DNA from: Chlamydomonas sphaeroides
Taxonomy: Eukaryota > Chlorophyta > Chlorophyceae > Chlamydomonadales > Chlamydomonadaceae
DNA length: 24,407 bases
Direction: 5' to 3'
NCBI GenBank assembly: GCA_001662425.1
Contig: BDDC01001010.1
Location: 7,151 to 31,557, forward strand
Below, in pieces: positions 11,070 through 23,522 of the stretch; positions within the stretch are counted from its first letter, which is position 1; each line of letters opens with the position of its first letter. The position numbers were made by a program, and so were the translations under genes. The notes below the pieces were generated by a model that saw only the letters and a program-made list of their open reading frames with translations, was not told where the DNA came from and searched no databases.

Positions 11070-11111
11070 TTTAGAAATAAGTATAAGTATAATAGTAAGT
11101 GTGTGTGTGTG
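11070..11111. repeat. AT-rich GTATAA-type words followed by a (GT) run
   Basis: Short imperfect copies of AAGTATA followed by alternating GT form a simple-sequence patch that stands out against the GC-rich background. It lies just past the predicted 3' end of the importin transcript. Confidence 0.6.
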
Positions 11112-11295
11112 GCTGTCATGCATGCAAGACTGCGCAATGTCGCCTATCAGGTTGCTTTTGGCGTCTTCGGAAAGGGCTCCGTGGGAGTAGTGACGCTCCT
11201 GTGGCTGCGCCGCAAGATCCGAGCTGTGCGGGTGTGCATATTCACCCATGACACAGGACAGGCGGGGCTGCATGGGATGCATGCGTGTGCTGGCG

Positions 11296-11300
11296 TTACA
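11296..11300 (-). terminator. Candidate TGTAA poly(A) signal of the importin-11 gene
   Basis: The plus strand reads TTACA, so the minus strand reads TGTAA, the usual green-algal polyadenylation signal. It lies about 370 bases downstream of the importin stop codon at 11670, a reasonable 3' UTR length. Confidence 0.55.
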
Positions 11301-11669
11301 AAGTTGTTGGGTATCATCGACTCGTGCCTCGCAGCATCAACGCCCCATTGCCGCACAGCACCCAGACCGCCCCACCGAGCGTTTAACTGACTTCGCAATC
11401 GATGACCTGCCAGCTTAGATGTGCCGGAATGACGACGAACAACCCGCAAGTCCTCAACATCTGCCTTTCTGTCCGCCACCGGCCCTGTCACCCGCCCCCC
11501 GCTTTTCATCTACAGAGTTGCATTCTGGCGCGTTTCCCCAATCCGGCCACTAGCCGATGCGAGCAACCCACAGCCCACGCTCCCCCCTAACATTCGCTGC
11601 ACATTGCCTACCCATCCTCATCAGCCCCCGCCTCCCCCAGTCCTTTCCGCTCCCCGCTGCCCTGCTCCC

Positions 11670-14600
11670 TTAATCCGGCGTCGACCCCGACGACGCAAAC
11701 GGCATCCCTCCCTCACCCATCATGGGCGGCACCATGCCGTACAGCTCGTCCTCGTCAGCCGCGTCGGCGCTGTCCTCGGGCTCCTCGCCTTCCAGGACCC
11801 CACCGGGCCCGATGCGGCGGCCGGCCACGACCGCTCCCAGCTGCACCAGCAGCCGGTGGGGGGCGCCGTGGGCGGCCAGCGAGTCCAGGAAGTCCATGGG
11901 GCCGCTGCGCTCGCGGACCTGGGCGAGGGGGGGCAGGGAGGGCGGGCGGGCGGTCGTGCCACTGCAGAGTGCAGCCCTTGCGCCCCGCCGACCAGGGGCC
12001 CCGAGCCAGCGAGGCCCACCCTGCCCTCGCGTACGACGCCCATGGGCGCTTCGCTCAGGGCAGCCCCGGCCGCTGCAGCTTGCAGTCCGTCCGCAAGTTC
12101 CCGGGCCCACCTCCCCAGCCCTCTCTCCGCCCTCCTTCCCTGCCCCTCGTCCATCCCTCACCTTTGCCAGCAGCCCCCGCACCGCCTCGTGGATGTCCAC
12201 CTTGCGAACCGGGTCCGCCCGCGTGATGGCCAGCCGCCGGGCCAGCACCGTGTCCGCCGCCAGGTCGGCCGAAAAGTCCAGGCAGTCCAGCTCGCTCTGG
12301 TCGGCCGCGAACTCCTGGTCGTCGGCCAGGGCCTGGGGGTGGATGGCGGGCACACGCTGAGGGATGCGCACACGCCGGATTGCAGCCGCGCACGCGGATC
12401 TGCGTCCTGTCTGCTTTGCCGCGTGCGCTGCGTCGCCTTGTGTGGGCCTCCCGCGATGTGGCGCGACCCCCGGCTTGCCTGCCGCCACGTCCCGTGTTCA
12501 ACCGTCCGACCCCCAGGCAGCCTCCCGCCCCCACCTGCACCGCCAGGCTCAACAGGCGCAGCAACTTGCGCGGCTCAAACAGCTGCTCGCAGCAGCCCGC
12601 CAGCAGCAGCGACGACAGCGACAGCGTGGCCATGCGCCGCCGGAAGCGGCCCAGCATGGACATGGTCTTGACGCCTGGGGTGAGATGGGGGATGGGTGGG
12701 TGTGTTCGCGGGGGCCGGGTAGGGTAGGTGCGGCAGCTGCCTCCCAGCGCCGTTCGTGGTGGCACTCAGTACCCCAGCCCCACCGTGCTCGCAGCAACCC
12801 TGGCCCCTGCTCATCCATGACCCAGCACCAGGGCCAGCCCACGGCCACCAAGGCCGCACATGGCGAGCCTGTTGCCCCAGCCGCCTCCCATGCCGCCTCT
12901 CTTCCCTGTCCCTCCACGCTGTCCCTCCTTCCCTGCAACCCCCTGCTCACCCACAACCTCCTCCAGAAAGCGAGCCGACGCGATAGTGAGCCATCGGTCC
13001 AGAAGCCGCTCCACCGCGCCGCCCTCGTGGCTGCCCGAGCCGGCGGCGCCGGCGCCGGCGCCCGCCGCGCCCTCCCCTCCCGCCCCCGGCGTGCTGTCCA
13101 GCCCCGTCATGAGGTCGGAGAAGGTGGTGGGCGACGTCAGCCACAGCCGGCCCAGCACCTGGGCGAGGCGGGGCAAGGGAGCGAGGGCCAGGGCCATAAG
13201 AGGGACGAGGCAACTGTGAGCGGGAGCAGCGAGCCGGCACCCGGTTGTTGTCCGGTCTTGTCAGGCGGCCGTGCCAGACAAGCCCCGGGATTTCCTTCAG
13301 GACCTTCACCCTGCAAGCCCGCTTCCACGCCCTCTCCAAGCCCTGCGCTTCCCGCCCCCTCCTCCGCGCACCTCGAGGAAGCCCTCGAAGATGTTGATGA
13401 TCTTGACATTGAGCCCCGCCACCGGCACCGCAGGGTGCACCAGAAGCGCCGCCATGGACCGCAGCGCCGGCGCCACCAGCGCCACTACGGGCCCGTGCTG
13501 CGCGGGGCTGGCGTGGCTGGAGCCGGCGGGCGGGAACAGCTGCAGCAGGACGTCCACCAGCGCCGCCGCCGACATGGCCTCGGCGGGCGTCTCGGCGGAC
13601 AGCGGGATGGCCACGCCGCCGGGGTTGGAGCCGGCGGGGCCGCCGTGGCCGGGCGCGGGGGAGGGCGTGGAGGGGGAGGCCGCCGGCGCGGCGCCCACGG
13701 CGGCGAGCACGGCGGCAGAGGTGGACTTGATGGAGCCCTCCAGGGCTCGGCCCATGTCCTGTGCCAGCGGCTGCAGGCTGGTGGCGTCGTCCAGGAGCAG
13801 GTAGGCCTGAGCGTGGGTTGGTGTGGGAGCGGGGCCGAACGTGCTGAAGAAGGCAGGAGGGCGTCGCAGCAGGGCAGAGGCCCCGGCATGGTGTAGCGCT
13901 GGCCGCCCCCGTCCTAGCCAGGTCCCTCGGCCTTGCCACGCGCGAAGGCGCCCGGCCGGCAGCCGGGCGGGGCCACGACCGCAACACGCCGTTTGGCCCC
14001 CAACCACCCGCGCGCCAGCCAGGCAACGGCCGCACCTCGAGCAGCGGCAGCAGCGCCGCCGCGTCGCGGCCCCTCCGCAGCAGCGCGGCCGCGTTGGGCA
14101 GCAGCTGGCGCAGCTCGGGCGGCACATAGGGCATGGAGGCGATGGTGACGGACCACAGCCGGAAGGCCTCGTCCACCAGCACCTCGGACTCGGGGGTGCC
14201 TGCGGGACAGGGAGGGCAGAGGGTGGCAGAGCGTGCAGCGGACGCAGGCCACAGAGCTTGGAAGCAGCAACGTAGCTCTTTGCGCGAGGAAGCTGGCGCC
14301 ACGGGAGCACGGGCCGACGCAGCACACACACCCATGTACGACCCACGCGTCATCAACCCAGGGCGTGCCGCACAGGTCATGTTTACTGCTGTCCCTAATT
14401 CTGACCACACAACCAGGTGAGCCCCATGGCGCAACTGCCGCGGCATCAGATGGGCATCGGCTCCACGGCCCCCTTCGCTGCTGCACGTGCGCCACCCCCG
14501 CCCAGGTGCACGGGGCCCCACCTCGCCCGCCGCCAAGCCGACCCCGCGCCCTCTGCTGGCTCACCGACTCGAGTTGAGTAGGCCAGCAGCGGGTACACCA

Positions 14601-17600
14601 CTCCCCGGATGTTGGCGTCCTCCAGAGCCACGCTGCGCAGCTTGCCCACCTGAGGGGCGGCGGCGCAGGGCGGAGAGCGGAACAGGGAGGAGGTGGGGGA
14701 GGGGCAGGCAGCAAGGGGCGGTGCCAGGTGGCGGAGCAGGGCGCGAGACGCACAGCAGCGTCTCGGGCCTCGCAACGTCCGCTTCGGCGCCGTGCAACCC
14801 TCGCCAACGTAACGCACGTGTCCGCTGCCCTTGGAAGCCCCGCGCCGTATTACCGACCCTTGCCTCCCATGACAAGCTCGCTCCCCTCCCCACCAGGTGT
14901 GTGAGTACGGCGATGAGTGCCGAGTGCAGGCGCACCACAGCGCCGCTCTCGCCCGCCTCCTTGGAGGCCGCAGCAGCCGCCAGCGCGCCCGGCTTGCTGC
15001 GCGGCGTGCTGCCCGCGCCTGGCGTGGCCCCGGGCGTGGACGCCGACGCCGCCGACGCGCCGGTGGCGCCGGGCGTGCCGGGAGCGGCGGTGGAGGCGCG
15101 TCGCCGGGAGGCGTCGCGGTCGAGCAGCGACGAGCTCTCGGCGGCGCGAGCGGCGTCGGCCGCGAGCGTCTCGGCGCGGGACCAGACCTGGCGGCGCGGC
15201 AGCGTGGAAGGGACGTACGTGAACAGGTTGCCGGGTTGCTGCCCGGCGCTGCCGGTCTGATCCAGGCCAGGGGTGTTGCTGGGCCCCTACCGTCCGCTGG
15301 GCTGTGGCAAGGAAGGTGCACGTCCTTCGTCGCCCTGCTTCCCGCTGCAGCGGTGTATGAGGAGACCCCCTCCCAGTCCCTCTTGCCCACCTGCGGCAGC
15401 CCGGCTGCGATGATGCCCAGGTGCGGCCGGACGCGCTCGCCCAGGGCCTGGGGACAGACATGGGGGAAGGGCAGGAGGGGGGCAGCAAGGGCAAGTGTGA
15501 CAGAAGGGGCTATGGGGTGAGCGTGGCATTGGCATGCCCCCTTCCCACCAAGAGCCCTCCGCTCTGTCCCCGCTCCTCAGCCCCCTGCATGTTCGCTACT
15601 TGCAGCATCCGCAACAAAGCACCGGCCCTGACTGTGGACCCCCAGGCCCCTTGGGCCCCAGCCTTCCCCTCAATTGTGTCTGCCTACCTTGCACGCATCC
15701 TACATATCCCCTCCGTCCCGTGTGGACCCCCCGCTCACCTCGACCAGCACCGACACCAGCTGCAGCACCCGCACCATGCTCTCCACCTCGCGCAGCCGCG
15801 ACAGCAGCCCAAAGCAGTTGAGCAGCGCCGCAGCCGCCACATCGGGCGGCAGGCAGGCCAGACGCGACTCCACGCGGGCGTTGCCCTCCGCAATGGCACC
15901 TGTGCGCAGCGGCACAGGCACATCGCCTCAGTCGGTCGGCTGCCGGTGGCCTACTGACATGCAGGCGTAAGCGATGCCTTCCTCCCGACCAGTCACAACA
16001 GCGGATGCATCGCGCTACGTCTGCAGCACTGTGGTCCCGCTGCTCAGCCCGCCCCGGCCCAAGCCCTGCCGGGCGTCTTGCCGCACCCGCGTTCTCCTGC
16101 TGGTCCGCGCCCACCGCCGCCGCGCCGCTCTCCGCCAGCTGCATGGCGTCCACCCGCCCCGCCAGCCCGCCTGCCGCGCCCGGGCCGCCGCGGCCCTGCG
16201 CTGCGCGCTGCGCCGCCCGCAGCTGCTCCAGCTGGGCCTGCGTGGTGGCAGGGGCCATGGGAGCATGGGGAGGCAGGTTGCGGGAGGAAGTACCGAGGGA
16301 GAAGCGAACTAGTTAGCCAGTACCGAGCCAGAAGCTGCAAACGCCCGCCAGGGAGGAGGGCCGGACCAGGTGTGGCGAGGGGCGGGAGGGGGCCGTGCAG
16401 GTGTTGTTGTGGCTTGTATCTGGTACACGGCCAGGCCACAGGCCAGGGGTCCCCCGCTGCGCCATAAGCGGCTCAGCGTCACCCCGCCCCAGTAGCGGCC
16501 CCGACGCTCCCCTCTCACCTGGTCGTCCAGCACCAGCGACAGCAGCCCCAGCAGCGCCGTGACGGAGGACAGGGCCACCTGAGGGGCAGCGCGGCGGGCG
16601 GGGCACCTGCGGTGGAGACCCGACGGCCTCGCGTGCCGTCACCGCACCATTACACGCCGGCCGGCATGCAGCTGGCAGCAGCGGGCCGTGCACGCACGCG
16701 CCTCTTCCGGCTGACGCCAATCTCCTCGTCGTCTCAGCCCCTCTTCCCCTCGCCCCGGCACGCACATCTGACTGAACAACCTTCGCCGAGGTAGCGCGCG
16801 CCCGGCCGGCAGCCGACGCCCCGCGCCCCGAACAACACGAACGTTACTCGGAAGTCCTCCGTTTGCCCCTGCACCATACATCCCGGAGGGACCCACCACC
16901 ACGTCCTCCGCCGCCAGGTAGCACACGCACAGCTGGTAGCCGGAGCCCATCTCCACGGCCGGAAGCTCCGCGCCGCACACGCCCAGCAGCCACAGCGCGC
17001 GCGCCGCCAGCACAGCCGCCAGCAGCGCTTGCTCACCGCCCGCGGCGCCGCCGCCGATGGGCGCCGGCGGGGGCGGCACGGCGGCGCCGGGCGGCGGCGG
17101 TGGCGGCGCGTGCGCCGTCAGCAGCGGCCGGAGCTCGGCGTTGTACCTGTTGGGGTAGGGGCGGCAGCAATGGTACAAGTTGGGCCCCGGTACGCATGTG
17201 CAACTTGGAAGCCCACAGATGATGAGCTCGATGCGGCCTCTGGCAGCACCAGACGCCGAGGGGTCCCCGTGATCCAAGCCCCGGCCCACCAGTTGGCGAA
17301 GTTGATGTGGGAGGAGACGTGGTTGAAGCCCTCGCCGATGCACCTGCGGGGGCGAGGTCGGCGACATGACGGGGTGGTGTGGGGACGAGCGGCGTTTGGC
17401 AGGGGCCAGAGGCGAAGGGGCCACGCGAGGCGTGAGCCCAGGCGCCGTGGGTTGTGTTTGCCAGCCGCCCTCTCCCTCCCCCCGGCGGTCCCCAGCCCCA
17501 CCTGTAGCACGCCTCCCGCATGAGCAGCGCCTCGGGGGTGGGCGGCCTGCTCTGCAGCGCAGAGGCCAGCCCCAGCAGAACCACCGCCACGCCCTCGCCG

Positions 17601-20600
17601 CCGTGCTCCAGCATGCACAGCAGCAGCCCCACGCCAATGGGCCGCGGCGTGTCGGCGTCGGGGCCCGACTCCACCTCCATGGTACTGGGGGGCCCGGGTC
17701 AGGGTTTGGGATAGCGTCAGGGGGGCAGTCATGGGCGCGAGGACAGGTCAGGTGGGCAGGGACGACAGGGATGGGCAGGGGCTGTCGCCAGCGGGCACGT
17801 CACGGCCAACCAGACCGGCCAGCCTCGCCAGGGCCCGACGCGCAGCGTACGTATCCCCCTCTCTGCTTGCAGTTGCCCTGCCCCCCTGCCCTACCGTGCG
17901 TAGGACTCTGGGTCCTCGCGCCACTCCTCCAGCTCCTCGGCGCTGAGGGCCACGTACTTGGACACCAGCGCCTCCACAAGGCTGGCGAGAGACGAGGGGG
18001 AGGGCATGCGACGTGCTTGGCGGCAGGTGGCCGAGTGAGGCGGGGCGCCGCCTGCCCCCGCACATCCCTCATCCGAGCGCTGCAGTACCCCTCGGCCATC
18101 CCGTGACGGCCCGTCTGCGCGACCGGCTCAGGCCCGCGGCCTTAGCCAGGCCCCAGCCCGCGCCTGCCCTCCCGTGGGCCCCCTCTGCCGCCCGCCCGCC
18201 CCGACCCACTTGGCGCAGGGCTGCCCCGACAGCAGCCCCGACAGCGCCGCGTGCGCGCGGGCCGCCTTGGAGCGGCTCTCCATCAGCCGCACCAGCTGCT
18301 CGGCTGGGATGCCGGCTGAGGGAGGGGAGGGAGGGGGCAGGCGGGGGGACACAGGATGTGGGAGGAGAGCTGGGTCTCGGGGCGTGCAGCTTCGCCCCTC
18401 CTGGACCCGGCGGCCCCCAGCGCGCTCCGGTTGCACCCACTCCTGCCGCCTACCTCTCCCGGCCCCCTTGCCCGAAAGAGCCCCCTTGACCTGCCCCAAC
18501 GTGCGGCCCCTCACCCGGCACCGGCGCCTCCACCCACTCCTGGCGGTAGTACGGGTTGAGCAGCGCCTTGCTAATGAAGCGCACAAGCAGCACCCGCCGC
18601 TTGGGCCGCATGGCACGGACCGTGGCGGCGTCCAGGCCGATGAGCGCAGACTGCCGGGGGAGGGGCCGCCAGGGCGGCCAAACAGCGGCGCCGGGAGCAG
18701 GCGTTGGGACGCTTCGCAGTGTTGGCGCACCGCGGCAGCAGCCCATGCTCCCGGGCGCCTTTCCGTGCTGCAGCCCCAGCCCCAGCCCCAGCCCCAGCCC
18801 CAGCGCCAAAGGCCGCACCTGCACGAAGAGCTCCAGGAAGAAGGGCACGTACTGCGCGAAGGGCAGCGAGGCGGTGTCCAGGTAGGCTATGGCCAGCCCC
18901 GCCAGCCGCTCGTACAGCTTGCCGCCCGAGCCCAGCCAGGCCTCGCTGGGGCGGGGGCCTGAGGAGGACACGGCTGCGGGGGGGGGGAGGGCAAGGGGAG
19001 GGAGAGGGGCAGGGACAGGGAGGGGCGGCTGAGTTGTGCTTGCGTGGCGCAGGCAGGCAGCGCCGGGTGAGGTAGCCGGCGGCTGACAGCCGGCGGCCGT
19101 GGCTTTATGGACGAGGCTGGAGGGCCCTGGCGGGCTAGCCGGCCCCAGCGGCTGGCCCCTGTGCACGGCAGCCCGGCTGGCCGGCTGTTAGCGCACCTGC
19201 GGGCGGCCCCCTCTGCACGGCGGTGCAGCCCCCGTGGATGGCGTGCAGCACCTCCTCGGTGCCTGGCGCCAGCTCGTCCTGGCGGGCGGGCGGGCGGGCG
19301 GGCGCGCACGCAGCCGGCTCAGCCACCAGGAAATACGCGTCACACCCCGGAGCCGTTCTGTGCGGAGCACATTGCAGCCCGCACGCCGGCCCCGGTTCCG
19401 GTCCCAGTCGCCACCCCGGCCCCAGCCCCAGTTGCAGTCTCCGGTACGGGGCGCAGCCCTGGCCACCTGCGTGTGCGAGGGCGACAGGTAGAGCAGCGCC
19501 TGCAGGCAGGCCGCTGCCGCAGCGGCAAAGGGCCCCGACGCCTCCCAGCCAGGCTGGCCTGCGGGCGGAGGGCGGCAGAGCAGCGCGCGGCCGTGAGCAC
19601 ACGTGTCCACGGGCCACGCCCCACGGGAGTGCAGAGTGCGACCTGTCATGCATCCAACCGCAACACCCAGCTTCCGAACATGTGCTGCAACCCTCAACGC
19701 CACCCCTGCCCGCCCGTCGCCGCCAATCCATGCTCCAATCCCCCCTGGCTGCCTTGCCCCTAGCACATCTTTGGGCTGGGATGCGCTAGGGGAAATGCAC
19801 CCAAGGGCTTGCCCAAGCCGCCGCTCGGCCGCCGCCCCGCACAGCGCGCACCCTCGCAAAAGGTGGCTGCCGTCCTGGTGAGCAGCGAGTGCAGCGGCGC
19901 GAAGCAGTCCGTCAGCCGCGCCTTGAACAGCGCGCGCTCCGAGGTGATGCGGGCGGACAGCGCCGCCAGGTCTGGGCGAAGGAGAGGGTGGGGCGGGCCG
20001 CAGGCAGTGAGGCACCGAGACACCCGGGCGCGATGAGAGGGCCTTGCAGCGGGGCGGACGCGGCCTCCGCGGCCGCTGCCCACGCACTCGCTGCGCCGCT
20101 GCCGCAACTCCCGCCTGGGCCTCGCGCCTACCTGGAATGACCATGGGCGCCCCGGGCGGCCCCTGCTGCGGCGTTTCGATAACGAAGCGCTTGGAGCCCA
20201 GGCCCTGCAGCGGGTGGCGGCAGCCACGCAATACGACACGCCGCGTCACGACACACGGCACGAGACCAGCAGCGGGACAGGCACCGGCAGCAGCGACAGC
20301 GCGCAGCAGGTCTGCCTGGCCAGCCGCCACAGCCCCCACCTGCAGCACCCGCTTGAGCGCCTTGAGCACGCGCAGCTTGGTGGCTGGCGGCAGCAGCGAG
20401 TCCCAGCCAGCTGCCGACAGCAGCAGCTGCGAGGACGGGGCGGCAAGCGGCGCGGGCCCAGGGGCGTATGCGCACAGTGCGTTGCAGGTGAGTTGCCGGA
20501 CCGCAGTGGTCACGCCGCGGCCGCACCAGCACAGCATAGTCGCTGCCTGCACGCCGCTGCTCTAATTGGGCGTGGACCTTTGGGCCGCCGTCTCTGTGGC

Positions 20601-22044
20601 TCGTTTGATGCGCTCGCTGCGGCAGTTTCCCTGCGCTACGGCCCGCTGCCCGCCACACCTGCAGCATGTTCTCCGCCCTGCCCGGGAAGTCGAAGCGCGC
20701 GATGTTGGTGACCAGCAGGGACAGCTGCAGAGCCACCCGCTCGCTGGGGTCTGGGGGGGGGGGGCCAGGCAGGCGCGGGGCGGCAGGCGGCAGCACTGCG
20801 GTATGGGAAGGCGGAGCGCAGGGCGTCCATGCCCGGCCGCGGCCAACGCCTGTGCACCTTGCCTTGCCCTCACCCATGGCCCCTGCCCATTCCAAGCCGC
20901 GCGTGGGAACCCCGGCGAGCAACACCCTCGCCACATATTTCCTGACCTACGCCTCCCTGCTCCCCTGCCCCGGTCGCGCACCCGCCAACAGCAGCTGCAG
21001 GGCGCCGTCGCGCACCACCGCCTTCTCCGTGTCGGGCACGCGCGACCACTCGCGCGTGCCCAGCGTCTTCCGCCAGGAGCTGCCCACCGCGTTCTTAGCC
21101 ACCACCACCGCCAGCAGCCGGATGGGCTGGGGGCAGGAGAGGGGCGGATGGGGAAGCGGTGAGTGCAAGAGGTTGCGGGGAGGGGTTCATAGGTGTGGGC
21201 CAGGAAGGAGCACCGCGCTGTGTGGCCAGGTGCACTTAAGGTGGGATGGATTGCACACGTGCCAGCCCAGCATGGGCCAGGGCACCAGCTCGCAAGAGCC
21301 TTGCGCAGCCCTGGCCAGCTGCCAGTCTGCTGCAGACAGGGGTACCGCGCACGACCCGCGCCACGCCGATGCCGGTCGGATGGGCCCTGTCCGGCGCCGG
21401 CGAGAACGGTGCGCCCCTCCGGCACTGCTCGGCCAACCGGCCCCTGCCGCGGCCAGCCACCAGGACGTGCGGCGCCAGCATCTCGCCAGTGGCCCAGCGC
21501 GGCGAACGCCATCAAACGGGAACATGAACAGAAGTGTGGGGCTTGGCCGGCATATAGCCCGGGTACGGCCCCGAGCGCTGGCCCAAAGCCACGCCCAGCG
21601 TCACCGTGACGTGCGGCGCCGACAGCTGGCCGTTGGGCAAGCTGGGCGAGGGCGCTGCTGGTAGGCCCCCCGCCCGGGCCCGGCTGCCCTAATGCACGCC
21701 GGTGGGACGGCTTTGCAACCATCAGCCTACGACGTCTGATGGGCCCTGTTTGGCCTTGTCCCGAGCGGTGGTTCGGTTCCGGGGCCCGGGTGTGGGCTGG
21801 CGCGCACCTCGGGCACGGTGTCGCGCTGCTCCACGATTCGCATCAGGCCCGACAGGAAGCCGGGCGCTGCGTCCGCCTCCCAGCCATGCAACAGCGACTC
21901 TGCCGAACTGCGCGTGGCCCGGTCAACGGACAGCGCGCCCTGGATGGTGGCCAGGATTTGCTCCACGGAGCTGGGCTCGGGCACGCTGGGCTGCGGCGCC
22001 ACGGCGGCGCCCAGCACCGGCGGGCCGCCCAGGCCGAGCAGCAT
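11670..22044 (-). CDS. IPO11: Importin-11 (IPO11/Kap120-type karyopherin-beta), complete, 27 exons
   Basis: This is a nuclear transport receptor: HEAT repeats plus an N-terminal Ran-binding importin-beta domain, shuttling cargo through nuclear pores. Exons: 22044-21808, 21126-20982, 20750-20659, 20426-20340, 20204-20132, 19971-19852, 19558-19467, 19278-19197, 18973-18819, 18650-18515, 18315-18210, 17981-17895, 17684-17502, 17343-17290, 17146-16897, 16578-16519, 16237-16087, 15899-15739, 15447-15391, 15187-14894, 14649-14565, 14199-14036, 13806-13372, 13158-12951, 12674-12535, 12332-12162 and 11918-11670. All are GT/AG and in phase: 1357 residues against about 975 in human. Diagnostic matches are IRLLAVVVAKNAVGSSWRK (residues 80-100), LVSKYVALSAEELEEWREDP (about 443-462), NFANWYNAELRPLL, LGERVRPHLGIIAAGLPQVW and DPVRKVDIHEAV. 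A TAG directly before the ATG fixes the start. The extra length is mostly Ala/Gly/Ser/Pro-rich loops in exons 15, 17, 20, 23 and 24. Confidence 0.93.
18771..18804. repeat. (CAGCCC)n microsatellite in importin intron 9
   Basis: Five and a half perfect CAGCCC hexamers lie in the intron just after exon 9 of the importin gene. The repeat is GGGCTG on the transcribed strand. Confidence 0.9.
19281..19304. repeat. (GGGC)n microsatellite forming the acceptor tract before importin exon 8
   Basis: Five GGCG/GGGC tetramers directly abut the splice acceptor at 19279-19280. On the transcribed strand they read as a C-rich (CCCG)n tract in the place of the polypyrimidine tract. Confidence 0.85.
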
Positions 22045-22993
22045 CTAGGCGGCTGCGGAGTAGAGGGACGAGAGGGGAGGAGAGGGGCGGGGAAGGGAGC
22101 GTGGAGGGTCGTCGCGGGGCTTGCGGGCCGCGGTGGGAGGCGCTGTGTGCGCGAGGGTGTTGCACTAGGAATGCGAGCGCGAGGGAACGCGTTGGCCGCT
22201 GAACGGCCCGCCCATGCGCACAGCAGCGAGAGAAAACGCAGCGCATGTCACAGACAGTTGGAGCACGGCCGAGCGCAGCCCAGTTCTTAGCCGCCCTTGC
22301 GGCATGACCGCACGCGCACGGTGAGGGCCCAGAGCCAGACATGACGCCCTCTCAGCAAATAAACATGCACCGAGGTCTCGGGGAGGCCGTCTAGCGGCGG
22401 GCCTGACCTTCCAGAGACGACCTTGACCCGCGTTATCAATTGCAAGCACGACCCGCAGGCTGCTGCGACAGTGGCCACCTTCAAGAAGTTCTCGATCGCA
22501 GGCTGGTATTATTCTGCTGATACGGAGCTTTCGTGCAGCTTGGTTCGTGGCGGGATCGGGGCAGGTCGGCCCTTTAGGCTATGCACATTGTTTGGTGTAG
22601 CGTATGCAAACCGGGCAAACCGAAGAGCATTGGTGGCGGCAACTTAGTGCCTTGAGGTGTGTTCTGCAGCGGTCTGTCGCGAACGCAGGAACCTCGCGCG
22701 ACCTCTCGAACCCCCCTGCCCCCAAGCAAGCTTTTTCAATCAACCATATCTCAGTACTAGCTGTAGCGGTTAAGGCAGCCGTGGACCACAGTGGCGGTGT
22801 TGGCGGACCCACGGACCGGGCAGGACGGGGGCAGTCGGGGGAAGGAGGCGGGAGGGAAGGGGTCAAGGGGAGGGGTCATGCGAGCCCCGGGACGGGATGA
22901 CGTCATGGGCAGGGCTGCAGGGCGTTGCCGCGGAAGAAGTGGTAAAAAGAGCAACCACGAGAGACCCGTAGCGATTATGTCCTATATTCCGAG
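22045..22993. other. Upstream region of importin-11, no supported gene
   Basis: The part nearest 22045 should hold the importin promoter and 5' UTR on the minus strand; no TATA box is evident. From about 22400 to 22780 the sequence is less GC-rich and carries only short frames with weak third-position bias. The right end, 22780-22993, would be the 3' UTR of the possible small exon at 22994-23056. Confidence 0.4.
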
Positions 22994-23056
22994 CTAGCGG
23001 GGCAGCATGATGTTGTGCGGACTTGCCGTCTTCTTGTACTCCTCTTTCAGGCTTGG
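22994..23056 (-). CDS. Possible terminal exon of an unidentified small protein
   Basis: On the minus strand a CGCGCAG acceptor follows a C-rich tract (23060-23100). It is followed by 20 codons and a TAG at 22994-22996. The peptide is charged (SLKEEYKKTASPHN) and most of its third codon positions are G or C, as in the firm exons of this window. No upstream exon could be fixed; an ATG near 23230 with donor ATG/GTGCGC would join in phase but gives only a 29-residue product. The family is not recognised. It could be chance. Confidence 0.25.
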   Translation of the reverse strand, partial: PSLKEEYKKTASPHNIMLPR

Positions 23057-23522
23057 CTGCGCGTAGAGGCATGGGGGGGGGCACTGGCTGGGGAGCAGAG
23101 GGACAGGGCGAGGGTAGGACAGGCACGGCAGGCACCCAGAAGGGTCCCGAAGGTGTCTGCTGGGGGTGGCCCCCTTCCCCGCTGAGGCCCCCTGTGCGCA
23201 CCATGGCGCCCCTCTCTCCCGTCTCCATTGCACTCGCTGCCGTCGTTGGGCCGCTTGAACTTAGTGAGCGCGCGTGCAAAGCACGATGGGTTTGTAAACA
23301 GGCTTTGCAATTGTGTTACGGAAAGGCGCGTGTGCTGGGGGGGCGCGGAGCGGGGGCCGCGTCGGGCACGCTGTCACGGTTGGGCGATGCGACATGGCGC
23401 AGAGAAGGTGGAGAGACACCAGTGGCCGAATATTAACTGAGCTGTGCATAGAAATTTGTGACGCAGGACTTTGCAAGAGTCCATGCCGCAGCTCGCCGCG
23501 AGCCGCAGACGTGCTTAAACCT
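23057..23522. other. Stretch without a supported gene left of repeat copy B
   Basis: It holds a C-rich tract on the minus strand (23060-23210) that would suit an intron, and a G-run near 23073-23080. Beyond that it holds unrecognised sequence with short frames on both strands. The part near 23440-23522 is the 3' flank of repeat copy B. A TGTAA word at 23293 has no gene in front of it. Confidence 0.35.

Larger units (their letters stand above)
10558..11669. other. Gene-free stretch: BTB 3' flank, repeat copy A, importin 3' UTR
   Basis: The left part is the 3' flank of the BTB gene and holds repeat copy A. The right part, back to about 11280, is the probable 3' UTR of the minus-strand importin gene. 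Between them, 11070-11113 is unusually AT-rich for this window (TAAGTATAAGTATAATAGTAAG followed by a TG run). No coding region is seen. Confidence 0.6.

Noticed and set aside
12364..13896. 510-codon plus-strand open frame
   Set aside because: It lies opposite importin exons and introns and has no recognisable motif. The minus-strand splice model accounts for the coding signal.
12947..14536. 529-codon minus-strand open frame
   Set aside because: It reads through several importin introns and switches out of frame with the conserved exons, so it is not a separate gene.
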